In this document: in pieces, positions 1-6,024 of the stretch
Numbering within the stretch: position 1 is the stretch's first letter
Layout of the letters: the number at the start of each line of letters is the position of its first letter
Notes under the pieces: generated by a model
The model's input: the letters and a program-made list of their open reading frames with translations, nothing else
Databases searched by the model: none
What the model was told of the DNA's origin: nothing
Made by a program: the position numbers and the translations under genes
Assembly: GCA_034433375.1 (NCBI GenBank)
Contig: DAOUAQ010000007.1
Location: 1-31,503 of the forward strand
Length of the DNA: 31,503 nt
From: DSWT01 sp034433375
Lineage (GTDB): Bacteria; Chloroflexota; Anaerolineae; B4-G1; SLSP01
Reading direction: 5' to 3'

Positions 1-1
1 C

Positions 2-220
2 GCCGTGGGCCTCGCCGTCGATCTGCAACTGGCTTCGGCTTTCCCGGAAACCGACCTGGTGGAGTACCTCACCGGCTCGCCCTACGTGGACGCACTCAGC
101 GTGGGCGGCTGGCAATTGGACGCGGACGGCATGTTGGCGATCCCCGACGCGCCTGGATTGGGCGTCACATTGAATATGGACGCCGTAGCAGAATACACAG
201 GTGGTGAAAAGTGGTTATAG
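2..220 (+). CDS. C-terminal part of an enolase-superfamily enzyme (mandelate racemase/muconate lactonizing type), cut by window edge
   Basis: The frame is open from the first complete codon and ends at TAG 218-220, giving about 72 residues. The block around 'SPYVDALSVGGWQLDADGM' followed by 'IPDAPGLGVTLNMDAV' matches the usual end of mandelate racemase/muconate lactonizing enzymes: the late strand of the C-terminal barrel and the capping segment with a PDxPGLG turn. These enzymes abstract a proton alpha to a carboxylate in sugar-acid or dicarboxylate metabolism. The catalytic Lys/Asp/Glu/His residues lie upstream, outside the window, so the substrate cannot be named. The frame stays open for 13 further codons after the TAG, up to TAA 260-262, which is probably chance. 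The family call rests on a short tail and is moderate. Confidence 0.65.
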   Translation, partial: AVGLAVDLQLASAFPETDLVEYLTGSPYVDALSVGGWQLDADGMLAIPDAPGLGVTLNMDAVAEYTGGEKWL

Positions 221-321
221 GAACAGTTTGGCTTCATCGCCGCGGAGAAAGACGATCTGTAATCTGGATTCGTCCATTTACCATCCGGGCAATCGTCGCC
301 GTGAAGGACGGTGATGCTTTG

Positions 322-349
322 TTGCAATTAAACTAATTGAGCGTAAAAT
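322..349 (+). promoter_or_regulatory. Possible sigma-70 promoter in the 221-495 gap
   Basis: TTGCAA (322-327) and TAAAAT (344-349) are separated by 16 bp. They match 4/6 and 5/6 of the consensus. The site lies about 145 bp upstream of the 56-residue membrane protein gene, the only candidate target. Apart from this, the 275-bp gap 221-495 is AT-rich and shows no gene, RNA or repeat that I can support. Confidence 0.3.
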
Positions 350-495
350 GTATCTATAGTTGTTGATGATTTTTCATACTGTGGATAGATAATCTGCCAT
401 GACGGTTTGATGTGTTTTTGGATCTTCTGAGACTAGCCTGATGGCAACGGAGCCGGGAAGGTCATCTATTTTATGTCACATTACGGAGGTTATCA

Positions 496-666
496 ATGAA
501 ACTCACTGCCCCGAAGCAAATGACGTTTATTGTCGCTGTCATATTGGCCGCGCTGGGTTTGCTTGGCGCGCTCATCACAATCCCGGTCCTTACGGACCTA
601 GCGGTGTGGCTGGTGCTGGTCGGTTTCATTGTGCTGGCATTAGGCGTGCTGCTCGAAGGCTTTTAG
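496..666 (+). CDS. Small two-helix membrane protein, 56 aa
   Basis: The ATG at 496 follows a good Shine-Dalgarno (GGAGGT, 485-490, 5-nt spacing), and the frame runs to TAG 664-666. The product begins MKLTAPKQ and is then almost entirely hydrophobic. Two predicted membrane helices (about residues 9-29 and 34-53) are separated by a short 'PVLTD' turn, and the protein ends LLEGF. This topology would put both ends on the same side, probably cytoplasmic. No catalytic motif is visible and I do not recognise a named function. The gene stands alone, with a strong terminator 90 bp downstream. A longer overlapping frame (441-716) in another phase has no ribosome site and an arbitrary-looking composition, so this short frame is the likely real gene. 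Confidence 0.7.
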   Translation: MKLTAPKQMTFIVAVILAALGLLGALITIPVLTDLAVWLVLVGFIVLALGVLLEGF

Positions 667-678
667 CCAGACTTGCCA

Positions 679-731
679 GGGCGCAAGCCAACCGTTACCG
701 GTTGGCTCCGCGATAACGTTGGTTTGCGCCC
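679..731 (+). repeat. 14-bp inverted repeat between small membrane gene and terminator
   Basis: GGGCGCAAGCCAAC (679-692) pairs with GTTGGTTTGCGCCC (718-731) over all 14 positions, one of them G-U. The loop contains a second small inverted repeat, CCAACCG/CGGTTGG (689-695/698-704). There is no U-run after it, so it is a stable RNA/DNA hairpin rather than a classic terminator. It may act as a 3'-end stabiliser or be a dispersed palindromic element. Confidence 0.5.
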
Positions 732-753
732 TACAGGGGGCCATAACCGTGGC

Positions 754-788
754 GGCGCGCGGCGGATAATTTCCGCCGCGCGCCTTTT
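754..788 (+). terminator. Rho-independent terminator
   Basis: A perfect 13-bp GC-rich stem (754-766 with 772-784) with a 5-nt loop is followed directly by TTTT (785-788). It terminates rightward transcription of the 56-residue protein gene. psuG ends just beyond it on the other strand and has no U-run of its own, so the hairpin may also block or stabilise that transcript's 3' end. Confidence 0.85.
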
Positions 789-798
789 GTTCAAGCGA

Positions 799-1695
799 CT
801 ATAACAACGCGCGCGCAACACAGGCGGCGAGACGCGCGTTGTTGACCAGCAGACTCTCGTTAGCGCGTTTCGTCCGCGCGTCGCTCAGGGTAACCATGCG
901 CGCGAGGATGAACGGTGTGATGGCTTTGCCGGCGATGCCCTGCGCGTCGGCTTCGGCGACGGCCTGGGCGATGAGCGGCTCGACCTCCGCAGCAGGGATT
1001 TCGTCTTCGGCGGGGACGGGGACTGTGACCAGTAGCCCCTGCGGCAGCGACAACGCCCGCTGCGCGCGAAACACATCCGCGACCTGCGTCGCGTCCTCAA
1101 CGCGCTGATCCACATCGAGGCCAGATACGCGGCTGTAGAAGGCGGGGAATTCCCCAGTCTGCCACCCCAAAACCGGCACGCCCCACGTTTCGAGGTATTC
1201 CAGCGTGCGCGGAAGATCAAGGATGGATTTCGCGCCCGCGCAGACGACGATCAACGGCGTGGTCGCCAGCACGGGCAAATCGGCGGAGATATCTTCCGGG
1301 TGGCCGCGATGCACGCCGCCGATGCCGCCGGTGGCAAAGACGCGAATTCCCGCGCGGTGCGCCAGCAGCGCCGTCGCCGCAACGGTTGTGCCGCCGTGAA
1401 CGCCGCGCACACCCGCCAGCGGCAAATCGCGCACGCTCACCTTGACCGCTGTTTGATCGTCGGCTAATGCCTCAACGTGCGCGTCGCTTAGCCCAATCGT
1501 CACCGCGCCGCGCCACAGCCCGATGACGCACGGGATTGCGCCCTCCGCGCGAATCGCCGCAGCCATCCGCCGGGTGATGTCAATGTTGGCGGGATGGGCG
1601 AAGCCGTGCGTGATGAGCGCCGATTCCAGGGCTACGACCGGCTGTCCGGCATCCACCGCTTGCTGAATATCTGAACTCACGTGAAAGTCAAGCAT
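799..1695 (-). CDS. psuG: Pseudouridine-5'-phosphate glycosidase
   Basis: PsuG reversibly cleaves pseudouridine 5'-phosphate to uracil and ribose 5-phosphate in the cytosol, the second step of pseudouridine catabolism. From the ATG at 1695 the product is 298 residues (E. coli PsuG is 312). It shows the family signatures: VALES (E24), KVSVRDLP (K85, the equivalent of the substrate-binding Lys), FATGGIGGVHRG, the Mn-binding Asp in DISADL (D136), and CAGAKSILDL with the Schiff-base Lys (K156). The ATG at 1695 has an accessible GAGGTGG. An upstream in-frame ATG (1710) also has AAGGA, but that lies inside a hairpin. The much longer frame back to 1926 overlaps the preceding gene and is not family-like. 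No psuK kinase or transporter is visible nearby. The gene is probably cotranscribed with the M20 hydrolase 43-58 bp upstream. Confidence 0.95.
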   Translation of the reverse strand: MLDFHVSSDIQQAVDAGQPVVALESALITHGFAHPANIDITRRMAAAIRAEGAIPCVIGLWRGAVTIGLSDAHVEALADDQTAVKVSVRDLPLAGVRGVHGGTTVAATALLAHRAGIRVFATGGIGGVHRGHPEDISADLPVLATTPLIVVCAGAKSILDLPRTLEYLETWGVPVLGWQTGEFPAFYSRVSGLDVDQRVEDATQVADVFRAQRALSLPQGLLVTVPVPAEDEIPAAEVEPLIAQAVAEADAQGIAGKAITPFILARMVTLSDARTKRANESLLVNNARLAACVARALL

Positions 1696-1716
1696 ATCCA
1701 CCTCTATCATATAAAT

Positions 1717-1746
1717 CCTTGCGAAGGTTAGAAAACCTTCGCAAGG
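1717..1746 (-). promoter_or_regulatory. Perfect 13-bp hairpin in the M20-psuG spacer, overlapping a ribosome site
   Basis: CCTTGCGAAGGTT (1717-1729) and AACCTTCGCAAGG (1734-1746) pair perfectly with a 4-nt loop. On the leftward transcript, the 3' arm ends in AAGGA, the ribosome site of the upstream psuG start candidate (ATG 1710). The tail AUUUAU is too poor for a confident terminator. It could be a translational gate, an mRNA processing or stability element, or a dispersed palindromic repeat. Confidence 0.6.
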
Positions 1747-1753
1747 GTGAAGG

Positions 1754-2944
1754 TTATTTCTTGCCGAGCAATTGCACGCCCAACGCGGCGTAAGCCTGGG
1801 CGGCGGCATAAACTTGTTCAACCTCAACATATTCGTTGACGGTGTGCGCCAGCGCAGGATTGCCGGGGCCGAAGCCGACGGTGGGAACTTGCGCGACGGC
1901 GGCGGTATAGGCGCCTTCCGTTGCAAAGTGCCAATGTGTCATCCCGGGGCGCAAGCCCACGGTCCGCGCCGCCTGCGCCATTGCCTTCACCAGGGGGTGA
2001 CGCTCCTCCAAAGCCCACGGCAGGGACGCGCGCCGCACGCGGTAGGTTTTGCCGGTGTGCGTCGTCACTTCTTCCTCGATCACTTTGATTTCAGCGTTGG
2101 CGCCTTCACGGTTGATGATGCGCTGCACTTCGAGCACCGCCATCGCCTCCGTTTCGCCGACGGTCAAACGGCGATCCAGCGTCAGCGCACAGCGGTCGGG
2201 GATGGCATTGCGGCTGACGGCATACGACTTCACGTCGGTGACGGCCAGGACGCCCGGCCCCAGGAAGGGATCGTCCGCCAATTGCCCGGCGAGGATCTCC
2301 AGGTTGAAGACCAGGCGCGCCGCCGTATAGATCGCATTGCTCCCCAACTCCGGGGCCGACGAGTGCGCCGAACGCCCTTTGACGCTCAACGTCATCTCCA
2401 CATGGCCGCGTTGCCCGCGCGCAACCTGGAGGTTTGACGGCTCGGCGATGACCACCCAATCGGGACACAAGTGGTCTTCTTCAAACACAATCCGCGTGCA
2501 TGTGCCTTCGGCAGGTTCTTCGAGGCCGACACACGCCACGCAGATCGGGCCTTGCAGGGCGACGCCGCGCTTTTTTAGCAGCGCCGCGGCATACACGGTC
2601 GCTGCCAGGCCGCTTTTCATGTCACACGCGCCCAATCCGTAGAGACGGCCTTCGTGAATTTCCGCGCCGAAGGGGTCTACGCGCCATGCGGGAGGATCGG
2701 CCACTTTGACGGTGTCCATGTGGCTGTTGAACATCAGCGTGGGACCGGTCTGCGGACCGATGAGGCCCACCACGTTTCCCGCGGCGTCCATCCACACGCG
2801 GTCGAATCCCAGACGCCGCATTTCCGCCATCACCAATTCCGCCACCGCGCCTTCGTCGCCGGAAAAGCCAGGCGTGCGGACCAGCGCGCCGAGAAAGTCG
2901 AGTAGAGCCTGACGCTCTTCAGCAGTAAGTTCCCAGGGATGCAT
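1754..2944 (-). CDS. M20-family metallohydrolase (ArgE/DapE/YgeY-like)
   Basis: This 396-residue cytosolic di-zinc amidohydrolase of the M20 family should release an acyl group or amino acid from a small N-acyl or dipeptide-like substrate. Visible family sites are SHMDTV (H75, D77), the bridging Asp in LGACDMKSG (D108), the catalytic Glu pair in LEEPAEGT (E142/E143), a downstream metal ligand in IAEPS (E168), the dimerisation-domain segment KGRSAHSSAPELG, and the final His in ALAHTVNEY (H367). All metal ligands are present, so it should be active. The substrate is not readable from sequence; ArgE, DapE, CPG2 and YgeY-type enzymes share this pattern. ATG 2944 is preceded by AGAGGA at proper spacing. 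It lies upstream of psuG on the same strand, but no functional link is known. Confidence 0.85.
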   Translation of the reverse strand: MHPWELTAEERQALLDFLGALVRTPGFSGDEGAVAELVMAEMRRLGFDRVWMDAAGNVVGLIGPQTGPTLMFNSHMDTVKVADPPAWRVDPFGAEIHEGRLYGLGACDMKSGLAATVYAAALLKKRGVALQGPICVACVGLEEPAEGTCTRIVFEEDHLCPDWVVIAEPSNLQVARGQRGHVEMTLSVKGRSAHSSAPELGSNAIYTAARLVFNLEILAGQLADDPFLGPGVLAVTDVKSYAVSRNAIPDRCALTLDRRLTVGETEAMAVLEVQRIINREGANAEIKVIEEEVTTHTGKTYRVRRASLPWALEERHPLVKAMAQAARTVGLRPGMTHWHFATEGAYTAAVAQVPTVGFGPGNPALAHTVNEYVEVEQVYAAAQAYAALGVQLLGKK

Positions 2945-2972
2945 ATATTTTCCTCTTAAGTTGATTTGGAAG

Positions 2973-2988
2973 AGCGACTGAAGTCGCT
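2973..2988. repeat. Short perfect palindrome, AGCGACT/AGTCGCT
   Basis: AGCGACT (2973-2979) and AGTCGCT (2982-2988) form a 7-bp perfect stem with a 2-nt centre. It lies in the 53-bp spacer between the glycosylphosphotransferase stop and the M20 start. It has no U-run and is not placed like an operator. It resembles a short dispersed intergenic palindrome, but no second copy was noticed in this window. Confidence 0.4.
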
Positions 2989-2997
2989 GCTACGCTG

Positions 2998-4419
2998 TTA
3001 ATATGCGCCGACACCTAAAAGCAAGGTGGGGATGGTACGCAGCATGATGGCAACGTCCAACCACGGCGACCAGTGTTCGATGTAGTACAAATCCAGCAGC
3101 ACCATTTCGTCGAAGGTCAGTTCGCTGCGCCCACTGACTTGCCACAAGCCAGTCAAGCCGGGCGGGACGGTCAGGCGCTTCAAGTGCCAGGATTGGTATT
3201 GCTCCACCTCCGCAGGGATCGGCGGACGCGGGCCGACCATACTCATGTCGCCTTTGAGAATGTTGATGAGCTGCGGCAGTTCGTCCAGGCTGAAGCGTCG
3301 CAGAAGGCGCCCCACCCGCGTCACGCGCGGATCGTCGCGCATTTTGAATGTGATGTCGTCGCTGTCAATGGATTCTTTCAGCCTCTGCAACTCACCCTCA
3401 GCCCCCACACGCATCGAGCGGAATTTGTAGCAGGTAAAACGCTTGTGGTTTTTCCCCACTCGCTCCTGCCTGAACAAAGCTGGCCCAGGGGAATCGTGTT
3501 TGACGGCTAAGGCGATGATTAAAAGGACTGGCCATCCCAGGAGCAATCCCAGGCCTGCCACAAAAAGGTCCATCACCCGTTTGATGATCAGCGCGACCGG
3601 GCTAAAGGCGATTTCTTGAATCTCAATCAACGGCACGCCGCCCAGGTCACTCACTTCGACGCGACTCAGGCTCATTTGGAACAGATCGGGCACCAGTCGC
3701 GCCGCCACGCGCCGGCGCTCGCACTCGCGCAGGATGTTCAGAATACGCCGTTGATAGGTCCAGGGCAAGGTGATGATGACTTCATCCACGCTTTCAGACT
3801 CGATGATGGTGGGAAGTTTATCGAGATCGCCCAGGCCTTTGATGCGGCCCAGACCGCCTTCGCCTTTGTCCGGGTTATCATCCACGTAACCGACGATGTG
3901 GTATCCGAGGTCGGGGCGCGCGACGAGGGTACGCATCACCCGGCGGCCGACTTCGCCGGCGCCTACAATCACCGTGCGCCGGACGCCAATGCCTTTGCGG
4001 CGCAGGCTCGCCTGAATAATCAGGGCGATCCCACGTCCCAGTGAGATCAACGCAACCATGAAGAAGCCCGCTTCCAGGAGCAACAAGCGCGAGTAGATCA
4101 GGGGACGGAAGGCAAACGCTCCCGCGAGCGCCAAGACCAGCGCCGTCGCCACCGTCGTCGCTATCTGAAAAATTTGATCAATCCATACCCGTCCACGCCA
4201 GTGATTATAGGATTTGCCGAACCAAAAGATCAAGGGGACAACCACCGAGAAGAGCGCACAAAAAGGGAGGTAGGCGGTGAACGGCGCGTCAAAGATAACA
4301 TCCACAAACCACTGCAAGCGATAACGCAGGAGGTAAGCCAGTCCCATAGCCAGGTTAATCATCACCATATCCATGATAATGACCCAAGCCGGCGCTGCGT
4401 TGCGGTGTTTTGTGTCCAT
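2998..4419 (-). CDS. Polyprenyl glycosylphosphotransferase (exopolysaccharide initiating enzyme), first copy
   Basis: This enzyme transfers a sugar-1-phosphate from a nucleotide sugar to undecaprenyl phosphate, the first membrane step of a lipid-linked glycan. The 473 residues show four N-terminal membrane helices (about 10-130), a Rossmann-like CoA-binding domain (GAGEVGRRV, near 152) and a further helix (about 285-310). The catalytic bacterial sugar transferase domain follows, with DSPGPALFRQERVG, YKFRSM, the RRFSLDELPQLINIL block, GDMSMVGPRPP and PPGLTGLWQVSGRS. Full length and all motifs indicate an active WbaP/CpsE-type enzyme; the sugar (often glucose, galactose or an N-acetyl amino sugar) is not predictable. 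It lies 9 bp downstream of a glycosyltransferase and is probably cotranscribed with it. A second, divergent enzyme of the same family is at 14762-16180. Confidence 0.93.
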   Translation of the reverse strand: MDTKHRNAAPAWVIIMDMVMINLAMGLAYLLRYRLQWFVDVIFDAPFTAYLPFCALFSVVVPLIFWFGKSYNHWRGRVWIDQIFQIATTVATALVLALAGAFAFRPLIYSRLLLLEAGFFMVALISLGRGIALIIQASLRRKGIGVRRTVIVGAGEVGRRVMRTLVARPDLGYHIVGYVDDNPDKGEGGLGRIKGLGDLDKLPTIIESESVDEVIITLPWTYQRRILNILRECERRRVAARLVPDLFQMSLSRVEVSDLGGVPLIEIQEIAFSPVALIIKRVMDLFVAGLGLLLGWPVLLIIALAVKHDSPGPALFRQERVGKNHKRFTCYKFRSMRVGAEGELQRLKESIDSDDITFKMRDDPRVTRVGRLLRRFSLDELPQLINILKGDMSMVGPRPPIPAEVEQYQSWHLKRLTVPPGLTGLWQVSGRSELTFDEMVLLDLYYIEHWSPWLDVAIMLRTIPTLLLGVGAY

Positions 4420-4428
4420 CCTTCCCCC

Positions 4429-5571
4429 TTAGTCTGCGGCCAGAACCTGGCGATAGAGCGCCGCTGTCTGCCGCGCCGTCTCCGGCCAAGAAAAATGCGT
4501 TGCGTGCGCCAATCCACGCTGGCGCAACTCGGTTCGCAGCGCTGCATCCGTCAATAGACGATGCAAACCCTCGGTCACGGCTTCCTCATCGTCAGGCGCG
4601 ACCAGCAAGGCGCCATCACCGCCGGCTTCGGGCAATGACGTTTTCGCCGCGGTCAACGTCGGAACGCCACAGGCCAACGCTTCCAGGACGGGGAAACCGA
4701 AGCCTTCATAACGGGAAATATAGGCGAACGCCTCCGCAGCATTGTACCAGAGCGCCTGCGCCTCGGTCGCCACGTAGCCGGGGAAGTGAACGCGCGCGCC
4801 TAAGCCCAGACGTTCGACTTCGGCGAACACCTCTTCGTAGAGCCATCCCCGTCCGCCGGCCAGAACCAGGTGCAGAGCGGGGTCACGCAGCCGGGCAAAG
4901 GCGCGCACCAGTTGCGGCAGGTTCTTGCGCGGTTCCAGCGTGCCCAGGTACAGCACAAAGCGTTCGGGCAACTGCATGGCGCGGCGGAAAGCTTCCACTT
5001 CTTTTGGCGGAAGGGGGCGGAAGCGCGGATCAACGCCGTGATAGATCGTGTGAACCCGCGCGGCAGGAACCCGCAGCAGCGTCCGCACCTCGCTCGCCGT
5101 GAAGTTCGACACGGCAATCACGGCGGCGGCGCGGCGACAGGCGATGCCGGTGAACGTCTGCAAGTACAGGCGATTGCCGCGCCGGAAAAACTCCGGGTAG
5201 CGCAAAAAGCTCAGGTCGTGGACGGTGATGACCTGTGGGCAAGGCGACAGCAACGGGCCGACAAAGGCCGGCGCATGGAGCAAATCGGCGTTGATGCGGC
5301 GCAACACCCAGGGCATAACGCTCTGCTCCCAAAGGATGCGCACTGGCGGGCGCCCGGTAGGAATTCGGGAAAAGATCGCCGGCAGATTAAAACCTTCCGC
5401 CGCCACCTGTTTATCCCCCAGAAGCATACAATACTCCAGGCCGTTCCCGGTGTGGGCAAGGTGATGCAGAAGGTTCGCCACATAGACGGCGATGCCGGCG
5501 CTGCGATACGAATCCCCGGCGGACAGCAAGTGCGCGTTAATGGCTACCAGACGTCGGTTGTCTGCGTTCAT
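4429..5571 (-). CDS. GT4-type glycosyltransferase
   Basis: This is a 380-residue retaining GT-B glycosyltransferase. The N-terminal acceptor domain begins RRLVAINAHLLS and includes a GIAVYVANLLHHL helix. The donor domain carries YLGTLEPRKN (about 208-217) and RYEGFGFPVLEALACGVP with an intact E-x7-E pair (E289, E297) that holds the nucleotide-sugar. I chose ATG 5571. The in-frame ATG at 5583 overlaps a perfect TATAAT that should place the transcript start downstream of it, and the first conserved segment begins only a few residues after the 5571 start. The message would then have a leader of about 5 nt or less. The adjacent glycosylphosphotransferase suggests it adds an early sugar to the lipid-linked primer. 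Donor and acceptor are unknown. Confidence 0.88.
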   Translation of the reverse strand: MNADNRRLVAINAHLLSAGDSYRSAGIAVYVANLLHHLAHTGNGLEYCMLLGDKQVAAEGFNLPAIFSRIPTGRPPVRILWEQSVMPWVLRRINADLLHAPAFVGPLLSPCPQVITVHDLSFLRYPEFFRRGNRLYLQTFTGIACRRAAAVIAVSNFTASEVRTLLRVPAARVHTIYHGVDPRFRPLPPKEVEAFRRAMQLPERFVLYLGTLEPRKNLPQLVRAFARLRDPALHLVLAGGRGWLYEEVFAEVERLGLGARVHFPGYVATEAQALWYNAAEAFAYISRYEGFGFPVLEALACGVPTLTAAKTSLPEAGGDGALLVAPDDEEAVTEGLHRLLTDAALRTELRQRGLAHATHFSWPETARQTAALYRQVLAAD

Positions 5572-5581
5572 AAGCAGTTTC

Positions 5582-5609
5582 ATTATAATCCGGTTTGAAA
5601 GAATGACAA
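5582..5609 (-). promoter_or_regulatory. Strong sigma-70 promoter for the leftward glycosyltransferase unit
   Basis: On the minus strand, TTGTCA (5604-5609) and a perfect TATAAT (5582-5587) are separated by 16 bp. The -10 box overlaps the ATG at 5581-5583, so transcription should begin near 5575, just before the ATG at 5569-5571. Confidence 0.65.
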
Positions 5610-5620
5610 AATCAACCCCG

Positions 5621-5653
5621 GATCGGCCCACCCGATCACATGGGTGGCTTTTA
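5621..5653 (+). repeat. Overlapping inverted repeats in the divergent promoter region
   Basis: GATCGG/CCGATC (5621-5626/5632-5637) is a spaced palindrome. It partly overlaps a second stem, in which GCCCACCC (5626-5633) pairs with GGGTGGC (5642-5648), with one bulged C, followed by TTTT. Lying between two divergent promoters, these could be an operator or a small rightward terminator. Neither role is established. Confidence 0.3.
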
Positions 5654-5665
5654 CGAATAAGACAT

Positions 5666-5693
5666 TTGCCAGACGGGATGACTTGGATAGAAT
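5666..5693 (+). promoter_or_regulatory. Sigma-70 promoter for the acyP unit
   Basis: TTGCCA (5666-5671) and TAGAAT (5688-5693) each match 5 of 6 consensus bases and are 16 bp apart. The expected start near 5700 leaves a leader of about 18 nt carrying GGAGGGA (5705-5711) before the acyP ATG. Confidence 0.65.
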
Positions 5694-5717
5694 AGGGGAA
5701 CAGTGGAGGGAGACAGT

Positions 5718-6011
5718 ATGACCGATGTTGATAACGCCAAGGCCGCAGTCCATATCATCGTCCACGGTCAGGTGCAAGGGGTGGGTTTTCGCAGTTTCGT
5801 GCAAGCGCGGGCGCTGGCCCTGGGCGTCGTGGGATGGGTGCGCAACCGCGATGAGGGAACCGTCGAAATTTGGGCGGAAGGCCCGCGTGACACGTTACAG
5901 CGTTTGACGCAGCATGTACAAAAAGGGCCCCGTTATGGTCTGGTCAGCCATCTTGACAGCCATTGGTACGCCGCCAAAGATACGTATGGCGGGTTCAATA
6001 TCCGCTGGTAA
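5718..6011 (+). CDS. acyP: Acylphosphatase
   Basis: Acylphosphatase hydrolyses carboxyl-phosphate bonds, such as those of acetyl phosphate or 1,3-bisphosphoglycerate, in the cytosol. The 97-residue product has the single-domain length of the family. It carries the signature GQVQGVGFRSFVQ with the phosphate-binding Arg (R25), and GWVRNRDEGTVEI with the catalytic Asn (N43). ATG 5718 is chosen over the in-frame upstream ATG at 5703 because GGAGGGA lies 6 nt before it. It is the first gene of a rightward unit with its own promoter. The next gene starts 13 bp after its stop without a clear ribosome site, suggesting translational coupling. Confidence 0.95.
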   Translation: MTDVDNAKAAVHIIVHGQVQGVGFRSFVQARALALGVVGWVRNRDEGTVEIWAEGPRDTLQRLTQHVQKGPRYGLVSHLDSHWYAAKDTYGGFNIRW

Positions 6012-6024
6012 ACGCCGCACAACG

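Noticed and set aside
441..716. 91-codon + frame overlapping the small membrane gene
   Set aside because: It has no ribosome site and an arbitrary Arg/Ala-rich composition, and it runs through the intergenic hairpin. The 496-666 frame has a proper start and a coherent membrane product.
1696..1926. Long N-terminal extension of psuG
   Set aside because: It overlaps the end of the M20 gene, includes the intergenic hairpin and has no family counterpart. PsuG proteins start near the 1695 position.
1772..2437. 221-codon + frame opposite the M20 gene
   Set aside because: It is antisense to a well-conserved gene, shows no family resemblance and has His/Arg-rich shadow composition.
4870..5598. 242-codon + frame opposite the glycosyltransferase
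   Set aside because: It is a shadow of the minus-strand gene and covers that gene's promoter.
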